Assembly: GCA_947500275.1 (NCBI GenBank)
Contig: CANMSW010000144.1
Location: forward strand, 1-6,080
Source of the DNA: Bacteriovoracaceae bacterium
GTDB taxonomy: Bacteria > Bdellovibrionota > UBA1018
Direction: 5' to 3'
Length of the DNA stretch: 6,080 nt
How positions within the stretch are numbered: the first letter of the stretch is position 1; every line of letters begins with the position of its first letter. Both the position numbers and the translations under genes were made by a program. Positions 1 through 5,496 of the stretch are shown one piece after another. The notes under the pieces were generated by a model. That model saw nothing but the letters and a program-made list of their open reading frames with translations. It did not search any database and had not been told where the DNA came from.

Positions 1-1
1 A

Positions 2-658
2 CATTTCGGAGAGCGAGCGTGTGAGGCGCTTCGCGAAGAAATCCACGAACCCGGCCTGACGGATCATTCCGAACAAGGCGTCGACTACCTTCAATCCAGT
101 TTTGCCCCCGCGCTCTATCACTCGCAACTTGAGCTCCTCGCGGCCGAGCTCCACCGCATTTCGAGTGACCTCCGACTCCTTGCTTCTGGTCCTCACTGTG
201 GTTTCGGGGAGATCCGGCTCGAGGCCGTCCACGCGGGGAGTAGTATGATGCCCGGCAAACGAAATCCTTCGATTCCCGAACTCGTTTCTCAGATCGCATT
301 TCGTATTCAGGGGAATCATTCCACGGTCATGCTCGCATTCCAGAACGGACAACTGGACCTCAACGTGATGACACCGGTTCTCGCGAACGTCGCTCTTGAG
401 TCGACTCACCTCCTTGCACACGGAGTGAGGCTCCTTCGAAGCGAAGTATTCGAGACCTTCGAACCCATCCCAAGTCGAATGCGCGAATTTCACCGAATCA
501 ACACGCAGAAAGCCACGGCACTGATCCCGAAGTATGGGCACAAGCGCGTAGGCGAATGGATTGCACAGGCTCTCGAAGCGGGGGTGCCCGTCGACGACAT
601 TCTCCCTCCCGCAATCCTGGAGGAAGCAGATCGCGAAATTGAACGTACGATGCGTTAA
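2..658 (+). CDS. Fumarase/aspartase superfamily lyase, C-terminal part (5' end outside window)
   Basis: This is an open frame from the window edge to TAA at 656-658, giving the last 218 residues. The superfamily's signature loop is clear: GSSMMPGKRNP at visible residues 79-89, with the Ser-Ser pair that carries the catalytic serine and the substrate-binding Lys. Just before it, SSDLRLLASGP (54-64) matches the conserved helix preceding the loop. The segment GQLDLNVMTP, after the signature, fits the central helical domain of class II fumarases and aspartases. The last 40 or so residues fit the small C-terminal domain of that group, but the usual Asn-Pro-x-Ile-Gly-Tyr there reads IPKYGH. These enzymes are cytoplasmic homotetramers that eliminate fumarate from malate or aspartate. 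The substrate cannot be decided from this part: the PGK form of the loop resembles fumarase, while LESTHLL resembles aspartase. The ATG at 245 lies inside the signature loop and is not a real start. Confidence 0.9.
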   Translation, partial: HFGERACEALREEIHEPGLTDHSEQGVDYLQSSFAPALYHSQLELLAAELHRISSDLRLLASGPHCGFGEIRLEAVHAGSSMMPGKRNPSIPELVSQIAFRIQGNHSTVMLAFQNGQLDLNVMTPVLANVALESTHLLAHGVRLLRSEVFETFEPIPSRMREFHRINTQKATALIPKYGHKRVGEWIAQALEAGVPVDDILPPAILEEADREIERTMR

Positions 659-2127
659 GCTTCTGGAGGTAAAGAGCTGTCACTCCGCACAGGAGGATGA
701 TTCGATTTTCTCGGAGCAGATTCAACCGGCACAGAAGGCACGCTCAATTTCGACTCCTGCGGGCGAAGGGGGCGTGCCCCTAATGAACGCAAGATATCAG
801 CAACCTCACCGGGATTATCCTGTTCGTCCGAATCATCCTCTTCGAGGTCCGGGGCGTCAGGGCTCGGCTCGCCCTCAATCCCCTCTTCTTCTTCATCCGA
901 GTCCCAGGAAGGATCACTTGCGAGGCATCCCGGTGCGCCGGGCACATCGCCTACGCGCACGTGGATATGATTACGGTGTCCGCGGACGTGTTTGATATAG
1001 AGCGAGATCCTCTCCCACTCCGAGACGTGCCCGTGCTTCACGGCCCACTTCGCCAGCGACCGAATGTGCCGACGATCGAGAAACACGACTTTCACGCAAG
1101 CCACGGGATTGGTGAACACTTCGCGAAGGAGCCAAAAATTCGACTCCGGATCTAAAGCAGTCTGAAAAATTTCAGGGGAAGTGCGCCCCGGCTTGGCCGA
1201 AAACAAAGCCAAGTCGGCGTCGCGACCCGAAGTGTGAGACGAATGGCCCCGACGGCCACTCATGCCAGAGAGACAGCCCCCTCGTGGCGCAGAAAGATTA
1301 CCGACCACTAAGCGGACCCCTGCGTACTCGTCACCTTGATATTGATCCGCGACGCGACGCCCTAGCCACTCCAAGACCCCGACCATCTCGTCGGTTCCAT
1401 AATTCACACAACGCTCAGGGTTTTTAACCAAGATCCGGTTTCGCTCGGTCCCCAGGATGGGCTTCCCCCAGGCCAAAAAGCCGTCGCCGACCGAGCAATA
1501 GGATTGCTGCAAGCGTTTTTGCGACTCATTTTCCAAGAATCGGAGCGGATCTGAAATCTTTCCGGAGAAGACTCTCTCTTGATATCGAACTTGATCGGGC
1601 GTTCTTTCGTCGCAATAGGACGCTTTCGCCCGCATCGGACCACAACTGGGCCGCTTGCGGCGGGAGCGAACTTGAACAATGCCTTTTGTGCCACAGCACG
1701 AAACACCCTTCAGACCGTAATCGGGGTTCCACTCCGCACAAAAGGAAGGGTCGAGCTCTTGCTGTGCTGAATCGAATTTTGAAGGAGGAGCATACAGAGC
1801 GAGTTTGGTGCGATTCGAGGCATCACCGGAAGCTGCTGAAGCAGGGTCCCGAGCGTCAGAATGAGAAGACGTGTGAGGACTGGTCTCCGCCACTTGAGTT
1901 GGAACTGATACGGGCTGAGGGAGCGCGATATATTCACTTTCAGGCGCGCACGGAATCGAGGCCACCGAATCCCAGGGCTGCGGAATCGCTTGAGGTAAAG
2001 GGGTTCCTGCCGCTGCGACTGATCCAAGGGAGTTAACCCAAGCAAAAGCAAGAGCCGACCCGAGCGCCCCCGCTGAGGTCAGAATCCACTTTGTTTTTCC
2101 TCGCCCACGACCGAAGTCACCTACCAT
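655..2127 (-). CDS. Secreted MepA-like (peptidase M74, LAS fold) murein endopeptidase with acidic C-terminal tail
   Basis: This 490-residue protein probably cleaves peptidoglycan cross-bridges in the periplasm. It shows the zinc site of penicillin-insensitive murein endopeptidases: HTSGRDADL (His298, Asp305) aligns with the HxTGxDxD motif of E. coli MepA, and HRNHIHVR (His384, His387, His389) aligns with its HRAHMHVR. An N-terminal signal peptide is likely: basic start GRGRGKTK, a hydrophobic run at about 14-37, and small residues near 38-41. Residues 45-125 are Pro/Ser/Ala-rich linker. Residues 130-172 hold five cysteines (130, 144, 145, 162, 172), suggesting a disulfide-bonded or metal-binding subdomain. 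The tail after 405 is strongly acidic, then Pro/Ser-rich. At 490 residues it is much longer than MepA (about 270). The start at 2127 is preferred because AAGGAGGT lies four bases upstream and a signal peptide follows directly; an in-frame ATG at 2277 lies within the kinase gene. It overlaps that gene by 11 nt. Confidence 0.85.
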   Translation of the reverse strand: MVGDFGRGRGKTKWILTSAGALGSALAFAWVNSLGSVAAAGTPLPQAIPQPWDSVASIPCAPESEYIALPQPVSVPTQVAETSPHTSSHSDARDPASAASGDASNRTKLALYAPPSKFDSAQQELDPSFCAEWNPDYGLKGVSCCGTKGIVQVRSRRKRPSCGPMRAKASYCDERTPDQVRYQERVFSGKISDPLRFLENESQKRLQQSYCSVGDGFLAWGKPILGTERNRILVKNPERCVNYGTDEMVGVLEWLGRRVADQYQGDEYAGVRLVVGNLSAPRGGCLSGMSGRRGHSSHTSGRDADLALFSAKPGRTSPEIFQTALDPESNFWLLREVFTNPVACVKVVFLDRRHIRSLAKWAVKHGHVSEWERISLYIKHVRGHRNHIHVRVGDVPGAPGCLASDPSWDSDEEEEGIEGEPSPDAPDLEEDDSDEQDNPGEVADILRSLGARPLRPQESKLSVPSVPVESAPRKSNHPPVRSDSSLPPEA

Positions 2128-3364
2128 GGCGACCTCCTTCTTCAGATTCTTCGTCTTCCCATCCGTACGGTCCTCCGTCGGATGAGTCATCGTCCCCAGC
2201 ATTCGTCCAGTTCCCAGAAGAATGGACAGGTGACTTGAGGAGTCTGAGCTGCCGCTCGAGATCCTCGGTTTCTTCACCCCAGTAACGATGCGACCCGAAC
2301 TGCGGAAAAGCTAGTGGAAAGGCAGGATCTTCCCAACGCCGCGCGATCCACGCCGCGTAATGGATGAACCGCAAAGCACGGAGGCCTTCGACCAATCCCA
2401 ACTGAGTATGATCAAAAGGACGGAGCTCTTCATATCCCGCAAGAAGAGCGTCAAAAGCCCGACGCCCAGAACCATCATCATCACCGGATGCGTCACTCCT
2501 GCCCGGCTGCAATAACCAAAGATCCTGAACCGCAGGACCCACGACGCAATCATCGAAGTCTAAGAAAAACGGGCCTTGATCGTTCCACAGAAGATTCCCG
2601 CGATGGCAATCCCCGTGAATCAGATACAGGCTCCCTCGTGACTCCAGTTCTTTGAAACGTGGTTCAAGAGTTTCGCAAAGATCCAGTGCCGCATCCTGAT
2701 ATCGATTCTGATATTCCGGCGGTAAAAACTCACCCTCGAGTAAAAAGTCGAGATTCGCGCGGCCGTAAGTTTCGGGATTCAAGGGAACCCGCGTACTTTT
2801 CCGCTGCGCCACGCGGGCCGCTCCGACCGAGTGCATTCGCCCAATAAATCTTCCAACGCGCTTGAGCTGGTCGCTATCGAGCTCATCGGGAGCGCGCCCC
2901 CCGACTTTCGGAAAGATGGCATAGAGCAATCCATCTTGCGTTTGCTGAAGAGTGCCGGGCGATCCGCCCGATCGCGGATGAAGAATCAAGGGCGCGACAG
3001 CGGGAATCTCGGCATCGACCAGTGACGCGATATAAGCGTGCTCTTCGAGGATTTGCTCCCGCGTCCATCGGCCGGGACGGTAGAACTTCACGACTCGTCG
3101 CCAAGTGATCGACGGCGCCTGTCGGGCCGAAGCGGGAAACCCCGGAGTCCCCTCTAACTCGGCCGCATCGAGCTCGACTTCATAGACCCGATTCTCAAAG
3201 CTATTCAGGGCCGAACATCTCCCTGTGCACGGGAGACCCACGGACTCAACCGCCTCCAGCACCCGGTCCGGGGTTAAATCATAAAAAAAATGGGTTGAGT
3301 CACTCCCCCAGGCGCTTCGCGGTGCGGACTTTTTAGTTTTAGGACGGGAAGGGCCTCGGGTCAT
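2117..3364 (-). CDS. srkA: SrkA/RdoA (YihE)-type stress-response Ser/Thr kinase
   Basis: This is a 415-residue cytoplasmic kinase of the choline-kinase/APH-like fold. In E. coli SrkA protects cells under Cpx-type envelope and oxidative stress. The match is extensive: LNSFENRVYEVE (53-64), VVKFYRPGRW (91-100, ATP-binding Lys93), EQILEEHAYIASLVDAEIP (103-121), FPKVGGR (151-157), HGDCHRGNLLW (250-260, catalytic Asp252), FLDFDD (267-272, metal-binding Asp269) and GPAVQDLWLL (276-285). All catalytic residues are present. It is longer than E. coli SrkA (328 residues): about 23 extra basic residues at the N-terminus, an insert near 66-87, an Asp/Gly-rich insert near 290-300 and an acidic tail from about 385. 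The start overlaps the HNH stop as ATGA, with GAGGAG five bases upstream. A run of eight T (minus strand) at 3283-3290 lies early in the gene. Confidence 0.93.
   Translation of the reverse strand: MTRGPSRPKTKKSAPRSAWGSDSTHFFYDLTPDRVLEAVESVGLPCTGRCSALNSFENRVYEVELDAAELEGTPGFPASARQAPSITWRRVVKFYRPGRWTREQILEEHAYIASLVDAEIPAVAPLILHPRSGGSPGTLQQTQDGLLYAIFPKVGGRAPDELDSDQLKRVGRFIGRMHSVGAARVAQRKSTRVPLNPETYGRANLDFLLEGEFLPPEYQNRYQDAALDLCETLEPRFKELESRGSLYLIHGDCHRGNLLWNDQGPFFLDFDDCVVGPAVQDLWLLQPGRSDASGDDDGSGRRAFDALLAGYEELRPFDHTQLGLVEGLRALRFIHYAAWIARRWEDPAFPLAFPQFGSHRYWGEETEDLERQLRLLKSPVHSSGNWTNAGDDDSSDGGPYGWEDEESEEGGRHGR
2132..2139 (-). promoter_or_regulatory. Strong Shine-Dalgarno site for the MepA-like gene
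   Basis: On the minus strand AAGGAGGT is followed by CGCC and ATG (start at 2127). It lies inside the last codons of the kinase gene, so the downstream gene is probably translated by coupling or reinitiation. This site decides the start at 2127 over the ATG at 2277. Confidence 0.8.
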
Positions 3365-3741
3365 TCATTCTCCTCGTCATCGTCTCGGGAACTCGGTTTT
3401 CGCTCTTGCTCCAGTTGCCGAAAGAGGGAATCGACCGGGGTTTCAAGCCCCTTTGCGCTGTTACAAACCTTACAGGACGGAACAATATTCCCCTGCGCGC
3501 TCGTCCCACCGCGTGCGAGCGGGACTAAATGATCCATCGTCAGCTGGGCTGCCTCAAATTTGCCTCCGCAATGGTGGCAAATCCCCCGGTTCACGAGGTT
3601 CAGCCACCATTGGGACTTACGCAACTGACGTGCCTTTTCGCGCTCGCGCTTGAGTCGAACGGGATCGGTGTGCTCCGGATCGAGGGTGAAATAGGTTTCC
3701 TCGACTGGGGCGCGCTGAGAAGGGTTCTTCGGTTTCGCCAT
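3361..3741 (-). CDS. Small HNH endonuclease-family protein
   Basis: This 126-residue protein has an HNH nuclease domain at about 45-105. The zinc-knuckle cysteines are Cys55/Cys58 (CHHC) and Cys90/Cys93 (CKVC). The core is LTMDHLVPLARGG (67-79), with Asp70-His71 as the metal/catalytic pair, then GNIVPSC with Asn85, and Asn94. The preceding helix (30-48) is highly basic and could contact DNA; the C-terminus is acidic. No partner domain (methylase, Cas, intein) is seen, so the substrate and role are unknown; repair or general nuclease activity is possible. It is the first gene of the HNH-kinase-peptidase unit. The chosen ATG at 3741 has no good Shine-Dalgarno. The frame stays open upstream to an ATG at 4047, but that extension lies opposite the KGG gene and lacks recognisable features. 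GTG or ATG codons shortly upstream (near 3765 and 3777) are alternatives. Confidence 0.85.
   Translation of the reverse strand: MAKPKNPSQRAPVEETYFTLDPEHTDPVRLKREREKARQLRKSQWWLNLVNRGICHHCGGKFEAAQLTMDHLVPLARGGTSAQGNIVPSCKVCNSAKGLETPVDSLFRQLEQERKPSSRDDDEENE
3370..3375 (-). promoter_or_regulatory. Shine-Dalgarno site for the kinase gene
   Basis: GAGGAG on the minus strand lies five bases before the kinase ATG (3364), within the final HNH codons. With the ATGA stop/start overlap at 3361-3364 it indicates translational coupling and supports this kinase start. Confidence 0.7.
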
Positions 3742-3875
3742 GGGCAGAGGGTTAAGAACTAGCACGCCCCCCCCCATTTGACTACCCCAGCGGTCGACTG
3801 ACCTCCGGCCGCCCGTCCCCGATCGAGCACTCCGCTTGCACAGCTGGATGCCGAGCCCATGGAGGCGGCTCATCC
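3742..3875. promoter_or_regulatory. Divergent intergenic region between the HNH and KGG genes, with a C9/G9 tract
   Basis: This 134-nt gap must hold promoters for the leftward three-gene unit and the rightward KGG gene. A run of nine C on the plus strand occupies 3767-3775. On the minus strand, TAGTCA (3780-3785) and TAGTTC (3757-3762) stand 17 nt apart around this G9 run; both match the sigma-70 consensus weakly. On the plus strand TTGACT (3778-3783) resembles a -35 but no good -10 follows. Promoter assignments are uncertain. Confidence 0.35.
3861..3865 (+). promoter_or_regulatory. Shine-Dalgarno site for the KGG-repeat gene
   Basis: GGAGG lies ten bases before the ATG at 3876, a slightly long spacing. 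It supports this start over the ATG at 4065, which has no good site and would leave only the KGG repeats and the tail. Confidence 0.5.
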
Positions 3876-4319
3876 ATGTCGAACCCCCAAAATAAGCCAA
3901 AACCAGAAACTGAATCTCCACCACGGCAGGAGGAGACGAAGACCAACCCAACCCCAGAACCGGAACATAAGCCGGTTGCCACCGCTCACGGCCCAGTACC
4001 GTCGGGGAAAATTCCTGAAACGATTTCCCCCCCGACCGAAAAGCCACGACGCGGAACCGCTGCCATGGACCCCCAAACGAGACGAGAAGTCGCGCGAAAA
4101 GGCGGACTCGCCGTTTCGCGAAACCGCGAGCATATGGCTCAGATTGGAAAAAAAGGCGGTCAATCGATCAGCCGAGATCGGGAGCACATGGCCCGAATCG
4201 GTAAAAAAGGAGGCGAAACCTCTCGGACCACCCCGCGAGCGGGTCCAGGCGAATCATCGAATGCGTCGCAGAGTCCTCAGGAATCGATTCAAAAAAAGAC
4301 AGGGACGGAGTCGTCTTGA
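3876..4319 (+). CDS. KGG-repeat stress-induced-type hydrophilic protein
   Basis: This 147-residue protein is very hydrophilic. Residues 1-63 are rich in Pro, Glu, Lys and Thr and look disordered. Three 18-residue units follow at 64-81, 82-99 and 100-117, with Lys-Gly-Gly at 75-77, 93-95 and 111-113; units two and three are nearly identical (REHMA-x-IGKKGG). This matches the KGG 'stress-induced bacterial acidophilic repeat' family found in general stress proteins such as GsiB and in small proteins of many proteobacteria. Their biochemical action is poorly known; hydrophilin-like protection or nucleic acid binding has been suggested. The tail (118-147) is Ser/Gln/Thr-rich and low in complexity. 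No signal peptide or membrane segment is visible, so it is likely cytoplasmic. Open frames on other strands here are shadows; the repeat motif identifies the real frame. An ATG at 4065, directly at the first unit, is an alternative start. Confidence 0.82.
   Translation: MSNPQNKPKPETESPPRQEETKTNPTPEPEHKPVATAHGPVPSGKIPETISPPTEKPRRGTAAMDPQTRREVARKGGLAVSRNREHMAQIGKKGGQSISRDREHMARIGKKGGETSRTTPRAGPGESSNASQSPQESIQKKTGTESS
4065..4226 (+). repeat. Three tandem 54-nt coding units (KGG repeats)
   Basis: Units at 4065-4118, 4119-4172 and 4173-4226 encode the three 18-residue KGG repeats. The second and third are clearly similar at DNA level (REHMA and IGKKGG parts), with differences mostly in third codon positions. 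This suggests old duplication with purifying selection rather than recent copying. Confidence 0.75.
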
Positions 4320-4325
4320 CCTTCC

Positions 4326-4387
4326 CTTGAGCCGTTTCACTCGCTTCTCTCTTTCAGAACTGAAGGGATCGGGTGAAACGGCTTGAG
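4326..4387. terminator. Long inverted repeat between convergent genes, possible bidirectional terminator
   Basis: AGCCGTTTCAC (4330-4340) pairs perfectly with GTGAAACGGCT (4373-4383), and G-U and Watson-Crick pairs extend the stem to about 4326/4387. The 32-nt interior can form a weaker inner helix around 4350-4367. It fills the 78-nt gap between the KGG stop and the hydrolase stop, the place for a shared terminator. Neither strand has a T-run after the stem, so it is not a canonical intrinsic terminator; it may instead protect 3' ends or act with Rho. Confidence 0.5.
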
Positions 4388-4397
4388 TCGATCCCCG

Positions 4398-5387
4398 CTA
4401 GAGGTCGACGACCAGCCCTTCGAAAGCGTAGTCCCAAGCGGGCTCACGCAACACTTGCCCGGAGCGCTTGGCTCCCTTCATCTGGGTTTCTAAGTAGCGC
4501 TCCGTTTGCTCGCGAGCGCTCGAAATCTTGGAGTCCGAACTTGCCGGGTCGTGGTGCATGAAGAGGATTTTCTTCACCCCTTCGCGGAGTGCGATATCCA
4601 TCCCTAAGGCTGCGGCCGCATGCCCCCAGTTCACCTTCTCGATCGCTTCCATCAGCGTGTACTGGGCATCAAAAACCATCAGATCGAGCCCCTGATAAAG
4701 CGGGAGGTCAGGCCCCAGTTCATCGCGCGAAACGCGAGTCGCCTCCGTGTCCACGCAATAGCCCAACGACTTCCCGTCAGCCTCGAACCGATAGCCCCAG
4801 CACGGATCCGGATGATCCAACTGATACGGCGTGAACGTGATTTCACCGATGGTCATGGGCTTCCGAGGCTCAAGCTGGTGGTAGTGAATTTTTGCACCCA
4901 ACTGTTCCAAATTGAGCGGAAAATACGGCTTTTTGAAGACCGTCTTAAACACTTCCGGGAGATCGGGCTGCACGGCATAGACGTGGATCTCGTTGCCCGG
5001 AATAAAAATGGGAGTGAAGAACGGGAGTCCAATCAGATGGTCCCAATGGAAGTGCGTGAAAAGGATGTGAGCTTCCCCTTTCCCCTTCCCGCAAGGTCCC
5101 GCCAGCAGGTCATAGCCCGCGAGGCGAATCCCACTCCCGCCATCCACAAAGAGGCGAGTTTGACCGGACTTCGAAATCACTTCAATCGAGGGAGTATTCC
5201 CCCCAAATCCCCCGAGCTTTTCACGCGGTAAGGTTTTCAGGAAATCATTCACATCGGGCTGGTCTCCGCCCTTCACAGCGGCCGATTGCAGATACTCCCC
5301 TAAGACAGCGCGAACGCGCTCTTCGACTTGCGAAGGCAACAGCGGAGAAGGCAGGGAACCACGCACTCCACGAAAGATCACGCGCAT
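4398..5387 (-). CDS. Metallo-beta-lactamase-fold hydrolase, RNase Z/phosphodiesterase-like
   Basis: This 329-residue cytoplasmic protein belongs to the MBL-fold branch that begins with a GVRGS motif (7-11) and has GGNTPSIEV (62-70). The metal site is complete: Asp82 (VDGGSGIR), THFHWDH (111-117; His112, His114, Asp116, His117), His192, Asp213 (CVDTEA), Asp240 (FDAQYT), His256 (WGHA) and HHDP (278-281). The DAQYT/GWGHS/HHDP pattern is typical of small MBL hydrolases related to RNase Z and cyclic-nucleotide or phosphonate phosphodiesterases, so a phosphodiester substrate is likely but not proven. About 45 residues (15-60), helical and charged, are inserted between GVRGS and GGNT, where close relatives often have a short loop. 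A GAGGAAG site lies about ten bases before the ATG. It is divergent from the XRE regulator gene, which may control it. Confidence 0.88.
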   Translation of the reverse strand: MRVIFRGVRGSLPSPLLPSQVEERVRAVLGEYLQSAAVKGGDQPDVNDFLKTLPREKLGGFGGNTPSIEVISKSGQTRLFVDGGSGIRLAGYDLLAGPCGKGKGEAHILFTHFHWDHLIGLPFFTPIFIPGNEIHVYAVQPDLPEVFKTVFKKPYFPLNLEQLGAKIHYHQLEPRKPMTIGEITFTPYQLDHPDPCWGYRFEADGKSLGYCVDTEATRVSRDELGPDLPLYQGLDLMVFDAQYTLMEAIEKVNWGHAAAALGMDIALREGVKKILFMHHDPASSDSKISSAREQTERYLETQMKGAKRSGQVLREPAWDYAFEGLVVDL

Positions 5388-5428
5388 GAAAACAGTCTTC
5401 CTCGATCGTTAGGCAAAACTCTTTTTCT

Positions 5429-5457
5429 ATTATTTACCTAAAGTTTAGAAATTCCAC
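5429..5457 (-). promoter_or_regulatory. Candidate promoter of the MBL hydrolase gene
   Basis: On the minus strand AATAAT (5429-5434) matches the -10 consensus at five of six positions, with a weak -35, GTGGAA (5452-5457), 17 nt upstream. The predicted start near 5422 leaves a leader of about 35 nt before the ATG at 5387. The region is clearly richer in A/T than its surroundings. Confidence 0.4.
5438..5448. promoter_or_regulatory. Candidate operator palindrome CTAAAGTTTAG
   Basis: CTAAA and TTTAG form a perfect inverted repeat around a single G. It sits exactly between the candidate -35 and -10 of the hydrolase promoter, where a repressor would block transcription. The XRE regulator encoded next to it is the natural candidate ligand; this is inferred from position only. 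Confidence 0.35.
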
Positions 5458-5496
5458 CTTGGATTTCATACACTTTCCCGCTAAACGCCTCCGCAT

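Noticed and set aside
1686..2051. Medium frames on both strands within the peptidase N-terminal region.
   Set aside because: They fall in low-complexity Pro/Ser-rich coding DNA, where other frames stay open by composition.
2128..2277. Longer peptidase start at 2277 adding 50 residues.
   Set aside because: It would overlap the kinase gene by over 150 nt and bury the signal peptide; the strong ribosome site supports 2127.
3742..4047. Open minus-strand extension of the HNH gene to an ATG at 4047 (about 102 extra residues).
   Set aside because: It is Trp/Gly/Ser-rich without recognisable motifs, lies opposite the well-supported KGG gene, and the HNH protein is complete from 3741.
3859..4386. 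Overlapping plus-strand frame of 175 codons across the KGG gene.
   Set aside because: Highly basic, no motif, and it runs through the inverted repeat at 4326-4387; a shadow of the KGG gene.
4620..5231. Plus-strand frame of 203 codons opposite the MBL gene.
   Set aside because: It is antisense to a gene with a complete metal-binding motif set and has no domain signal of its own.
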